From Sipunculus nudus (Eukaryota > Annelida > Sipuncula > Golfingiida > Sipunculidae), in assembly GCA_026874595.1 (NCBI GenBank), contig CM049312.1:77785429-77849428 (forward strand): 64,000 bases of DNA. The letters are read 5' to 3'. Under the pieces are notes generated by a model. It had not been told where the DNA came from, did not search any database, and worked only from the letters and a program-made list of their open reading frames with translations. The first letter of the stretch is position 1. Each line of letters starts with the position of its first letter. Shown here piece after piece: positions 48,239 through 58,299 of the stretch. Made by a program: the position numbers and the translations under genes.

Positions 48239-48664
48239 CTATAGAAACAAACTGTTAATGTTGCTCTGCCAAGCCGGATAAGATAATAAATGAAATATTA
48301 TCATATGAAATATGCAAATTAGGTCAGTATTAAGGTCTACTTTGTCTAATGATAAAAAATCGCGCGAATGCCATTGAACAAAGCTTGCATGGCTTGTTCT
48401 GACGTAGGTATCGACAGGTGACGTAGGTTGTCGCAAGTGCTGAAATAAGGTGTCGCTAGTAACGTTGGTTGTTGTAAATGCTGTATTATCGCCCAGCATT
48501 ATGTTTTTACGCCGTAGTTTTTCCTCTTCAGTCCCGTAAAACTGTTGTCGAGAGAACTGACACGCATGAGCTCGGTGCGCCCCCCCCCCCCCGTTCAGCC
48601 TTTCAAACCACTTAGACACCCCTCCCGCCCCTGAAGTCGCCGGGAGCCTTAACCTGACCATCAT
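48239..48664 (-). other. 141-codon open frame, unrecognised
   Basis: This is the longest ATG-initiated frame outside the tandem arrays. It starts at 48664 on the minus strand and crosses the C homopolymer at 48580-48592 as a run of glycines. I see no domain, signal peptide or family resemblance. The homopolymer is prone to length change, which would break the frame. It may be a degenerate mobile-element fragment or chance. Confidence 0.2.
48580..48592. repeat. Poly-C run
   Basis: Thirteen consecutive C. Two poly-G runs follow at 49086-49100 and 49205-49219. Confidence 0.95.
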
Positions 48665-48688
48665 GCCTCTAAGCGTAGATGTCGCTAA

Positions 48689-48919
48689 GTGTCATATATA
48701 GGGCCAAGTACTTGTCTCAAGCTCCTGATACAGCACACGAGGGAGCCTAATGTGGTTTCTGAAGGCAGCCTCGTTTTCATGTTAGACCTGTGTGATCAGG
48801 TTTCCATACTAACCCACCTGGATCTCTTCAGGAAAAACATGGTCTCTAACAGACCCTTTATTGACTCTTTCTTCGACAGCATTCTTGCCCCATTCTGTCT
48901 TGCTGATTTTTCAGCGTGA
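48689..48919 (+). other. Open frame with protein-like composition, unrecognised
   Basis: A frame of about 76 codons containing 'SLVFMLDLCDQVSILTHLDL'. Its leucine-rich helical character reminds me of the C-terminal parts of some transposase-derived proteins, but that is an impression and not a match. Its first in-frame start is GTG, so it would have to be an internal exon or a decayed fragment. It is followed by a small hairpin 'ctgctgcgaacagcag' (48923-48938). Confidence 0.2.
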
Positions 48920-49085
48920 GGGCTGCTGCGAACAGCAGAGGGTCTTCTTGTCATATTCTTTTATAAACATACTTCAAAAGCTAGTACATTGAGTAATGTT
49001 TAGAGTTTAGAGTTGGCATGAGTTCTCGTCATTCTATTTTCAATTGTCACCGACATAGTCGGGATTTAATTGTTGTAGATTTGTC

Positions 49086-49219
49086 GGGGGGGGGGGGGGG
49101 TATGTTGTAGGTATGGTCGTAGGTGGTCAACTAAGAATCACGACATTTCGCCGTGGCTTGACGTCAAATATGTGTTTTAGCCTGCCGAAGACTTTTTTTT
49201 TTTTGGGGGGGGGGGGGGG
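49086..49219. repeat. Two poly-G runs and a poly-T run
   Basis: Fifteen G at 49086-49100, then thirteen T and fifteen G back to back at 49192-49219. Both G runs are followed by 'tgttgtag' or 'ttgtagtcg', so the flanks may be copies of a short dispersed repeat. Confidence 0.9.
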
Positions 49220-49559
49220 TTGTAGTCGCCTAAATATCGCCTAATTTGGACAGTCCAGGCATAAGTCTTAGCAAGGCAGAGAACAGATGGGAATTGATTT
49301 TTGTTTGAAGAATCTCACGCAAAAGAGGAGAAATAAGCAAAAAACGCAGTCATTATACTGACGCATTTTGGCAGGCCAAGTGCAATACAGGCAAGTTCAT
49401 AGTTATCAATAATTACTGGGGGGCAAAGAAGAACAGACCGAGAAATAAACTCTACTTGACACGGGAACGCTAGATGGCTAAATAGCATGCTGAGTAAGGT
49501 CACGAAAAAATTACAGGGAGCTGGCCTCTATACGTACAAGTCTCGACCCACAAGTGATC

Positions 49560-49880
49560 AACGTTCATAATTAAACACCCATAATAATATTAGTCTGGGC
49601 GAGCTCCCGCCATCCTTATAGTCTCATGCACTTGGTATCGATTCGTGAGCAAAAGGTGTACAGTTAGGCGGAATAAACAATTTTTACGTAAAATGTACAA
49701 GTAGCCCTGGCGCTGCGCGAAATGTATGGAACCGATTGCTGAAATAAATGTCCCATATCTCGCCGCAAACCACGGGAATCACGCGAGAGTTCCTCCAGAG
49801 GGACCCGAAGTGCCCGTTAACCCTAGGAAGCAGCGAGCTGCATTATTTAGGTAGGGCGTAACATTTGCACTCACTGTCCT
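49560..49880. promoter_or_regulatory. CpG-richer island, possible conserved non-coding element
   Basis: A 300-bp patch of higher GC content containing 'gggcgagctcccgccat', 'tttacgtaaa' (a palindrome), 'ccctggcgctgcgcgaaatg' and 'cgggaatcacgcgagag'. No coding frame of note. A regulatory role is inferred only from base composition and context. Confidence 0.25.
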
Positions 49881-49889
49881 CACGTTGTC

Positions 49890-50377
49890 GTACAGAGCCA
49901 ACTAGATATTTTTATTTACTTTAATAAAAATGTTCTAGCGTTTCTCAAACTTTCACGTATCTCATCTAACCTATCAGCAAAGTTTCTGTGTAAATTGGTA
50001 TTGTGTAGTTTTTTCATAATTAAAATCAGCTTTAATTTTGATAGATTAATACGTATTTTTTAATTCAGCTAAAAATGTTGTTGCTCCCTATATATATTTG
50101 ATAAACGTTTTGATATTTTGTTTGATACAAATATTGAGTGATGTGATTTGGTTGATTTATGTTTTGGAAATCAATCCAGCTAGCCTTTTTGAAGACCTTT
50201 ATGAATATATTTAGTGTATACTGACATTTGCTGGCTCTATGTAACGTTTTATCAGATCGACCATATCATTATGAAACCCTAATTTATTACAATTCTGTAA
50301 GAAGAAACTGTGGTAACTTGTTTAAAGTTTGACTTAAGTATACCGTATATCTATAGAAACGTTATATATGCCTTGGC

Positions 50378-50449
<72 letters not shown>

Positions 50450-51000
50450 CCATACAGATTCCTATTATTGTTCTATTATTCAATTCCGAAATGTAATTGA
50501 AACGTTATTTGTAATATTTGGTTAATATCCTTATTTATTTTACTCTTTTTGTAATAACGAGGAAATACAAAGAATCAATCAATCGATAATAAACTGTCAT
50601 TACAATTATGTTCAAAATAAAATACCCGTCACATTTGATATATCAAAAATAAACAACATGCACGTAACTAAAAGTATATAATTCGTGAAATAATTAATGA
50701 TAGATATATGAACTTAAAGCTGAGAATTATATATTTTTATTTAATTCAATGAAAGTCTAAAGTTTATTTAACTTTTATAAATTATTAACAGAAAATTCAA
50801 GGTATATGTAACTTTTATAATTTATAAACATAAAACTTTAACTTTGATATAGGTATTGTATCTTTCACAAAAGCAGAAAATGTATATAAGTCACAATTGA
50901 AATGCAGCAGTAATAAGGACATTGTACTTGTTTTAAGAAGTGAATGAAGAAAACAGGAAAAATTCCTTCGAAGTTTCATTAAACAAAGGGAAGACCCACA
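49890..51000. other. AT-rich DNA with a long TA run, no gene seen
   Basis: Contains the (TA)n tract at 50380-50447 and otherwise AT-rich sequence. A 65-codon minus-strand frame at 50815-51012 is unremarkable. Confidence 0.6.
50380..50447. repeat. (TA)n microsatellite
   Basis: About 68 bp of alternating A and T, the longest perfect TA run apart from the one at 53916. Confidence 0.97.
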
Positions 51001-51009
51001 GTGAGTATT

Positions 51010-51340
51010 CATGTCGCCGATTTAAATCAAAACCAAACACTTCTCGCCAAGGCACGCGAATTCTCGTTTAATTCGAAATCCGTCGCGTGTAAGAGCATCG
51101 AGCAGCGTATTATCCAGATTGTGAATTTCCAATCAAATGTGTAATTGTATAATGGCAGCATAAAATATGATCGAATCCCGTGTATAATAATTGACACTAA
51201 GCATACACAAGTGCTGCCGTGTTGTTTGGTGGAATTTCACAGTGTATTGTTCGGGTACATGTTAGACGTACAGCAGATTAGGTGTTTCGGACAACTTCGG
51301 TTTGATACCTCAACTGTTAAACGAGTATAACTGACATGTT
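51010..51340. promoter_or_regulatory. GC-richer island, possible conserved non-coding element
   Basis: Holds 'aaggcacgcgaattctcg', 'aaatccgtcgcgtgtaag' and 'gagcatcgagcagcg' inside AT-rich DNA. A 61-codon frame (51145-51330) is unrecognised. No core promoter motif is evident. Confidence 0.2.
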
Positions 51341-52190
51341 TAATGATTTTCAAACTTACTAAGTGGATGTCTAGGTGGCTAATTTAGTTTTCCTTCACGG
51401 TATCCCGTCAGTCTTCTTGACACTTAGCCTTCAATAATGGCAGATATGTGCATACTTTTAGTGCAAGGAGGTGAGGTGTGAAAAACTTGGGTATATATTC
51501 GAAATTTTCCGCCCCTGCAATTTCATACAACAGCTGAGACGAGTCCTAACATATTCATGCACGCGTTTTCTTCATATAAACAAGGCTGTTTTGAAAAACA
51601 AGTTCGGTCAATCAACGCTTAGTTCCGCACACTTAAAGACTCATGCAAATATAAATATGTATATATAAGCCTGCATGACTATGACCGCAAAAAGCCCAAT
51701 GGACACACGAATACAGAGCTATGGGTGATGACAACTATATATATATTCTTTATCTCATAATACCAATTGTAGGAAAATCGCTTTCCTCGCTTAAAGCCTA
51801 CACATACATGGTTAAAAAAAGTGTGATTTCAAAAGTAGGGTATATTATTATTATATTTGTCAAATTATATATACATGTAGTATTCTCAGAAATTATTCAC
51901 AGAATATAATTAGGAACCCACACAATCAGTTACAATTTAAAAACTGAACAAAACTTTTTATTTTACTTTTCAAATTTATGATTTAATTTACAATTTTTAT
52001 TTAATAAGTTTTGTGATGTAATTACCAGGTACACCTGTCTTAATTTATACTACACTCAGTACTGCAAGTGAGCAGAATGTATACCAAAATGTAGGGAAAG
52101 CTAAATGTATAAGTTCAGAAAATTGAATTCTTTAATGGAGTTTCCAATATAATATTATACTTAATGTTAAATATATATATATAACATTAT
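51341..52190. other. AT-rich DNA, no gene seen
   Basis: Short frames only (up to 65 codons) and no repeats beyond brief TA runs. Confidence 0.6.
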
Positions 52191-52194
52191 ATAT

Positions 52195-52935
52195 AGTTGA
52201 ACCTGTCTGAAAGACCACCTATCTAGCAAGACCACCAGTCTATTTAGCCATGGCAACATGACACTCAAGCCTTCTAAAATAACTTAAAGGGGCCTATGAG
52301 TCATGATGCAAGTCATAATAGAACACCCATTCCAAGGATCGGATCAAAATAATTGCTGTGTTGTAGTATTTACATCATAGGCTTAAAAAGGTGGTGTTAT
52401 ATTTTCTAAATAATGAAGAAAAAATGTTGTTACACAAAATTTATTTCCTTAGTTACCTTCTTTCTTCCCTATGTTACCGATTCACACAAAGCTGTCAAGC
52501 CATATCATGACGGACGCAGAGACAAAATTCTCCGAATTAAACCAGCGTCGATATTAATAACTGCTGCATGAATATACGTAGGTCAACCATGAATGCAATT
52601 TTTATTACTTTCCTCATAGAAAGACGTCACTTTAATAACAATTCGACAAGCAGATGGAAATGAAAAAGTACTGAAGTGCACATCTGCATGTACACATCTA
52701 GAACTGATGCGAATTAACCCAATAGCTTGCACTGCCACCCAAAACGTCTTCAGTTAATTAAAATTCGACGTTTGGGTGGCAGGCTGCCGCTATACTGTCT
52801 ATTAAGATCACCTTTAAATAAACCGACTCATTCACATTTGGTATAACTGACCGGTCTAATAAGACCACCTGTGAATTAAGAGCACTTTTGTCAGTCCCAC
52901 GGGTAGTCTTTTTACACATGTTTCATTGTATAAGA
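52195..52935. repeat. Dispersed 'aagaccacc' element, two ends separated by about 500 bp
   Basis: The left part reads 'gttgaacctgtctgaaagac', 'cacctatctagcaagaccac'. The right part reads 'actgaccggtctaataagac', 'cacctgtgaattaagagc' and ends near 'agtcccacgggtagtcttt'. I know this kind of 'aagaccacc' repeat from invertebrate genomes. The two parts lie in the same orientation, so they may be two fragments or one element split by the sequence between them. Confidence 0.45.
52734..52780. repeat. Short inverted repeat (hairpin)
   Basis: 'gccacccaaaacgtc' (52734-52748) pairs with 'gacgtttgggtggc' (52767-52780) with a single bulged base, around an 18-nt AT-rich centre containing 'ttaattaa'. Confidence 0.85.
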
Positions 52936-53043
52936 ATGTTTGTATATAAAATAGGTATTGTCTATCTAAGGCTTGTTTACCCAAAACTGACATTTCTACA
53001 TGCATGGCAAACACGAAGACGAGACTGATAGATATACTTTTAA

Positions 53044-53072
53044 AATATTATATATATATATATATATATATG
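53044..53072. repeat. (TA)n microsatellite
   Basis: A short run of alternating A and T ending in 'tgtgtg'. Confidence 0.9.
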
Positions 53073-53360
53073 TGTGTAGTTGATACTTAATATTGTATTT
53101 CATTACGGCACGACGCTGTTCATACAAAATCCGTGACGTCATAAGACCCAAGATTTGTCTGGCCACAGCGAGGCTAATCAGTCTGATCTAGGCTTGTTTT
53201 TAAATTTTAGATAATATGTGATATTGGCTGGCAATTTATAAACATTTATGAACATTTATGGTATTTATACGGTTATGGTATATGGTGGCATAGAATGTAG
53301 ATAATACAGTCCAATTGCAATAGATTTGTCCCTCAGTATATGTTAATTTCATCCTACATT

Positions 53361-53440
53361 GGCCTGAACAGATGAGTGGTGACAAGCTCGGCTCTCTCTG
53401 CTAGAGACCCTGGTCCAATTCCCGGCGTGGCTAAACTCAT
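53361..53440 (+). mobile_element. Possible tRNA-derived SINE head, degenerate
   Basis: 'ctagagaccctggtccaatt' followed by 'cccggcgtgg' resembles the B-box and 3' half of a tRNA-derived SINE (consensus GGTTCGAATCC, here ggtccaattcc). The matching A-box is expected about 35-45 bp upstream, near 'gatgagtggtgacaagctcgg', and is poor. Confidence 0.4.
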
Positions 53441-53816
53441 ATACAGATTGGATTTTAGTGACCCGTCCCGTCAGTGTCTTCCGGTGTACTCCACCTCTAC
53501 ATACTATATAGGGCAATACAAAATGTTCATATTGGCACAGAAAGCCCTATTATGAGGGTTTCCCAGCACTCAAAGAAAGGTTTTTAAAACATTTCACAAA
53601 AGGGTTTTCATAAACCCCCAATCTAGGGTTCTCCAGAAAACCCTTAACAGGTTTTTCTATATGATCAGTTGAAAAACCTTTATATATATATATACCATGC
53701 ATCTGGTATGAGTGATATAAATTATCAAGCTTTACATTTTTAATCTTGATTTTTTAATCTTAGAACGGAAGCCATGCAGAAACCACACGCTGAAGTGAAC
53801 CACTTGACACAGGTTG

Positions 53817-53910
53817 TGCATATGTATATGACGTCAAAACCATACATTTTTACTCGACTGTTCGATTTCTCTTTTGTGCACCTTCAGACTGTGTTAAGGA
53901 GATCCAGTGC

Positions 53911-53986
<76 letters not shown>

Positions 53987-54145
53987 GTGGTGTTGACGTC
54001 ATACATACATATATGGACAACCGGTGTCTATGTATATAAATAGCCACCGATTGTCCATACATATGTATGTATATATGTATGTATGTATGACGTCAACACC
54101 ATGATTTATAATCGTCTGTTTGATATCTCTGTGATGCATATTGCT
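53817..54145. repeat. Nested direct and inverted repeats around a TGACGTCA core
   Basis: Three copies of a segment with TGACGTCA at its head. The copies at 53829 and 54088 are direct repeats: 'atgacgtcaaaaccat' and 'atgacgtcaacaccat', both followed by 'cgactgttcgatttctc' or 'cgtctgtttgatatctc'. The copy at 53989-54026 is inverted relative to 54044-54100, with 22 matching bases starting 'ggtgttgacgtcatacatac' and a second arm 'atggacaaccggtg' against 'atggacaatcggtg'. A (TA)n tract separates the first copy from the palindrome. Confidence 0.75.
53916..53985. repeat. (TA)n microsatellite
   Basis: About 70 bp of alternating A and T. The open frames that cross it on both strands (53774-54043, 53850-54062) are artefacts of the repeat. 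Confidence 0.97.
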
Positions 54146-54335
54146 TCTCTTATTAGCATCACACACATGTATATGTGCATCCTTCGATGTTACACACACA
54201 CATATATTATAGACATATATACCGGTTACGACGAATCTTTACTTTTTTCTATACTTTTTTTATATATGGATGAATGATATATTGAATTGTATGTATGCAA
54301 CGTTTTCCGCTTCCCCGAAATTAAGGTACAGAACG

Positions 54336-54412
54336 TAACCATTAGTGGTTAAGGCGTTGGTCATCGGAGAACAGAGCTCAAGTTCCTTCATACGAACCCA
54401 GTTAGTGCCTCA
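54336..54412 (+). mobile_element. tRNA-derived SINE head
   Basis: 'ttagtggttaaggcgttggt' (54347-54366) is a strong A-box like those of tRNA-derived SINEs, and 'agctcaagttcc' about 25 bp downstream is a weak B-box. No clear 3' body or tail is visible. Confidence 0.5.
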
Positions 54413-54832
54413 AAAGAAAGATGGGGGGAAAATGGAATGCCTCATTAATTTGCTTTAATGTCCTAACGCAATCCAATGTCCTGACGAAAGGATATGACTT
54501 GTGGATTCCTAGCTCGTGCATATAAAACCTTAATAAGAAGAAAATAAGAAAAAAATTATATACCATTCTTATCTTTGGATTACCTTAATTATAGACAGTG
54601 CTAACAACTCGCCATGGACCTATCCTTTATAATTAGCAAAGGTCACCCAAATATATCCACATTTTCGTTTAGCAAGTATACTGCATGTTGTATACTCCCT
54701 ACCAATAACATGTCCATCGCAGCTTGTTTAATTGCATGGGACGAAGGCAATATAATATATGATATGAATGATATCCTTATCTCAGGCTTCTGGTCTCAGA
54801 TTACCTGAATAAAGGCATATATACTTATACAT

Positions 54833-54835
<3 letters not shown>

Positions 54836-54866
<31 letters not shown>
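54836..54866. repeat. (TA)n microsatellite
   Basis: A short run of alternating A and T ending in 'aaaac'. Confidence 0.92.
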
Positions 54867-54870
<4 letters not shown>

Positions 54871-55040
54871 AACGGATTTTTTGTTAAGTTTCTAGTTATC
54901 ATAATTAAAATACTCCTACGATTACCCCGCTAATATGAAGCTAACCACCATATGTCATATAAAAGCCCAGGTTCATTGTTTATAACAAATTTAATTCAAG
55001 TTTTTGCTATACACTGAAAGCACACGTGGCGAGGGGGAAA

Positions 55041-56486
55041 GCAACAGCACTATAGGACTGGCGTGACCAACAGAACTATATAGGACTGACGCGATCAACA
55101 ATACTACATAGGACGGATTGGCGCAATCAACGGTACTATATAGGACTGGCGGAATCAACGGTACTATATATAGGACGGAGTGGCGCGACCAACAGTACTA
55201 TATAGGACTGACGCGATCAACATCACTATATAGGACCGACGAAATCAACATTGCTATAGGACTGGCGCGATCAACAGTACTTTATAGGACGGATAGCGCG
55301 ACCAACAGTACTATATAGGACTGACGCGATCAACATTACTATATAGGACTCGCGCCATCAACAATACTATATAGGACGAATTGGCGCAATCAACGGCACT
55401 ATATAGGACTGGCGCGATCAAAAACACTTTATAGGACTGGCGAAACCAACAGTACTATATGGGACTGACGCGATCAACATTACTATATAGGACCGACGAA
55501 ATCAACATTGCTATAGGACAGGCAAGTTCAACAGTACTTTATAGGACCGATAGCGCGAACAACAGTACTATATATGACTACCCCGATCAACAGTACTATA
55601 TAGGACAGGCGCGATGAACAATACTCTATTGTTCTGGTGCGATCATCAGTATTATTTAGGACTGTTGCGATCATTAGTACTTCATGACGTCATACGTAAA
55701 TCAACAGAACTATACGTTACTTAATAGGACTGGTGCAATCAACCGCTATATATCAACTATATATCAACAGGACTATATAGCGCTCACGCCATCAACAGGA
55801 CTACATAGGACACACGCCATGAACAGTGCTATATAGGACTCACGCCATCAACAGTACTATATTGGAATCACGCCAACAACAGTACTATATAGGACTGACG
55901 CGATCAATATTACTTTATAGGACTCACGCCGTCAACAGTGCTATAAAAGGACGGATTGGCGCAATCAACGGTACTATATAGGACTGGCGCGATCAAAAAC
56001 ACTTTATAGGACTGGCACGACCAACAGTACTATATAGGACTGGCGCGATCAACAGTACTTTATAGGACGGATTTGTGCGACCAACAGTACTACATAGGAC
56101 TGGCGAAATCAACAGTACTATATAGGACTGACGAAATCAACAGTACTATAGGGCTGGCGCGATCAATAATACTTTATAGGACGGTTTTGCGCGACCAACA
56201 GTACTATACAGGACTTACGCGATCAACATTACTATATAGGACTTACGGAATCAACAGTACTAAATATGACAGGCGCAATCAACAGTACTATAGGACTGGC
56301 GCAATCAACAGTACTATAGGACTGGCGCAACCAACAGTACTATAGGACTGGCGCAACCAACAGTACTATAGGACTGGCACAATCAACGATACTATAGGAC
56401 TGGCGCGATCAACATTACTATATATATATATATATATAGGGCGAACTGGCGAGACCAACAGCACTATACAGGACTTGCACAATCGA
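55041..56486. repeat. 28-bp minisatellite, about 50 copies
   Basis: The unit has 28 bp: 'ggactggcgcgatcaacagt' plus 'actatata'. Variants of about 32 bp insert a few bases to give 'ggacggattggcgc'. Copies vary in 'cgcgatcaa', 'cgaaatcaa', 'cgcaaccaa' and 'cgccatcaa'. A multi-monomer block containing 'gaccgacgaaatcaacattg' is repeated at 55234 and 55491 (offset 257 bp). The middle (55620-55800) is degraded, and the right end is more uniform. Because the unit length varies and 28 is not divisible by three, open frames are short and not meaningful. Confidence 0.95.
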
Positions 56487-56550
56487 TGTAAGAACATGTA
56501 CGGTTATCATTAGGACTTGCAAGAATATAAAAAGACCAGAAATAGCGCAG

Positions 56551-56794
56551 ACCTCCGCCAAGGCAGCACATCACCCCCATATGGCATTGTCAGATATGCA
56601 GCATTAAATTCCCGTACCCAGATGGTGATCCGGATCATCCCCAAAATTAAATCAATTGTTCCTTTTATCTTTGCCGAGTTATCCTAAGAATTTCATCAAA
56701 ATCCGTCAGTTACTTTTTGTGTCATGTTGTTAACAGACACAGAATAAATCGACAAAACAACGCCGGCAACACATAACCCCCGCTTGGCGGAGGT
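56551..56794. mobile_element. MITE-like element, copy 2, with perfect 12-bp inverted ends
   Basis: A 244-bp element bounded by 'acctccgccaag' (56551-56562) and its exact reverse complement 'cttggcggaggt' (56783-56794). The interior contains 'cagatggtgatccggatc', 'gaatttcatcaaaatccgtc' and 'acataacccccgcttgg', all with counterparts in 37816-38056. It has no coding capacity. It sits just right of the 28-bp minisatellite. The end structure is that of a non-autonomous element. I cannot assign the superfamily. Confidence 0.8.
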
Positions 56795-56926
56795 AATAAA
56801 CAAAAACAAGGCAGACTTTTTATAAAAACGAAGAAAAAAAATTTAATGTTTTAGTTATTTAGAGTTCATCATGCTATTCCAAGGCACAATAAAAACACGG
56901 GATCTATAGGACATGTATAATGTGTA

Positions 56927-57003
56927 TATAGCCTAGTGGATAAAGCGTTCAAAATGAATGTCGGAAAAGAAGATCCATGCAGTCTTCGAACCCCAGGGGT
57001 GCT
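56927..57003 (+). mobile_element. tRNA-derived SINE head with both promoter boxes
   Basis: 'tagcctagtggataaagcgt' (56930-56949) is an A-box, and 'cttcgaaccccaggggtgct' (56984-57003) contains a near-consensus B-box ('ttcgaacccc'). The spacing is about right for a tRNA-derived RNA polymerase III promoter. The cloverleaf does not close well, so this is a SINE head and not a functional tRNA. A 97-codon frame starting at 56936 lies on top of it and is unlikely to be a gene. Confidence 0.65.
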
Positions 57004-57350
57004 TAAAAGGCAAATCGGTGAAATTTCGACAGAACCTCAGAGAGTTGCTCAAATGTTTTATAACTACGGGTTATATATGGCTTCTGGATTATTCCTGGCC
57101 CCGTGTATGCGAAACCGTAAATCCAGAAGGCATTTAAATGACGTCATCCTGATTATCTGCACAATGCGCAGACTCGGACTTACGAGAGAACGACTCTGCT
57201 GTTTGGGGTTTAAGGGCGCCACAATCTGACCCCCACAATGCACCGCGGCATCCACAAAAACCAGCGGCGTAGGTAAACATGCAGTGAAGAGGGCAATGTA
57301 GTCCGTTCAAACATGTTTGAGTAGATTTGTTTGAAGAAAATTACATAAAC

Positions 57351-57369
57351 ATGGGTGTTCTTGTTGGGG
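57351..57369 (+). other. Possible short first coding exon with splice donor
   Basis: An ATG in a good context ('aaacatggg', A at -3 and G at +4) opens six codons and then meets 'ggggtaagt', a near-consensus splice donor (intron from 57370). The upstream 150 bp are GC-richer. No downstream exon could be identified, so this may be chance. Confidence 0.15.
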
Positions 57370-57461
57370 GTAAGTAACATATTGGAGGAATACGCATATA
57401 AAATATAAACAGATGTTTCCTTGATTTTGATTTTAAAGTTTTTACGGCTTACAGTGCTTAC

Positions 57462-57557
57462 AAAGAAGGGGTTCGTTTCGAATAGGAACGGCATCTGGCA
57501 GAATTGTGGATGATATTGCTGACTTCATCCTTACTCAATTGACCGTGCCAAAACAAG
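57462..57557 (-). other. Possible internal exon with SH2-like start, or gene fragment
   Basis: On the minus strand an acceptor-like 'ccatag' precedes 57557, and two donor-like 'gtaagc' words follow, the first one directly after 57462. The 96 bp between them encode 'FWHGQLSKDEVSNII', which resembles the opening of SH2 domains (pattern W-[FYH]-H-G-x-[IL]-S-[RK]-x-E-A). The rest of an SH2 domain, including the FLVRES-type arginine strand, is not present in the same frame, though a shifted frame reads 'AVPIRNE'. The match is short. I regard this as a decayed fragment or chance unless homology search supports it. Confidence 0.2.
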
Positions 57558-57701
57558 CTATGGGGTTTCCTTTTTAATAAAAAAAAAGGTTTACATTGCT
57601 TCACCAGAAATACATGTATGTTATACTTTCTTAGACACTGCAAAATATGAAAATTTTCGAAATTGATCACTGTTCTCAGCCTAATTTCGATATCAACATG
57701 T

Positions 57702-57908
57702 TTAAATGATAGCAACATGTCTCTCGACAGAGAGTTTTACTGTTGTCCATAGGTGATCGCCTGAATCCATATTGACATTTCTTCCGTTATCGTCAGCCCT
57801 GACGAAACACCAACGAAAATCATCGAAATCATGACCTCCAGTAGGTAAAAAATTAAAATGAAGAGATTTTAACGGACGGGTGTCGCCAAGAGCATTGAGA
57901 TTTTTCAC
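57702..57908 (-). other. Open frame with protein-like composition, unrecognised
   Basis: A 68-codon ATG frame containing 'DDFRWCFVRADDNGRNVNMD' and 'DHLWTTVKLSVERH'. The mixed charged and aromatic composition looks more like a folded protein than most chance frames in this AT-rich region. It lies on the same strand, 145 bp upstream (in transcription sense) of the SH2-like segment. I cannot assign a family. Confidence 0.25.
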
Positions 57909-57995
57909 TTAAGGTCCTCCCCCCCCCCAACTCACAAATTGTTGCGGCTTGTAGGGTTTCCGGGTATTTTGAAAATGTAGATGATTACACACAAA

Positions 57996-58043
57996 GGACC
58001 CGCAGGTGCGGTATACACCGAGCCTGAGTGTCATAACGGGTCC
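57996..58043. repeat. Small nested hairpin
   Basis: 'ggacccg' (57996-58002) pairs with 'cgggtcc' (58037-58043). Inside it, 'cagg' pairs with 'cctg' and 'cggt' pairs with 'accg'. The compact nested fold could act in RNA or be chance. Confidence 0.5.
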
Positions 58044-58299
58044 AGGAAAATAAACAGTTATCGTCATTATAAATGTGAAATGTCCTTCTGATTTATTAAG
58101 ATGCGAGGCCTAAGAAATATATATTTGGTTTCGACAAATAATTGAATAACTTTCTACTTATTTTGAAAGAACATTACCTGAATAACATAAGGATTTATAT
58201 TGAAAGTTGGCTTTTATATTTTCCTGCCGATTTAATTCCCCATATCAGTTCCTCTATGGTAAGATGCTCGGTACTTCATGCATAAAGTTGGCTCAAGTT

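Noticed and set aside
53540-53660. A minisatellite of 'gggttttc'-like words
   Set aside because: The words recur irregularly with no stable period, so I could not define a unit.
53774-54062. Genes with long isoleucine-tyrosine runs near 53.9 kb
   Set aside because: They are translations of a (TA)n microsatellite on both strands. The same applies at 50310-50525 and 63399-63590.
55041-56486. A CRISPR array (28-bp repeats)
   Set aside because: The 28-bp units are contiguous with no unique spacers, copies vary within the unit, and the setting is eukaryotic. The same holds for the 33- and 39-bp arrays.
56927-57003. A functional tRNA gene
   Set aside because: A- and B-boxes are present, but the acceptor and other stems do not pair well, and the style matches a SINE head.
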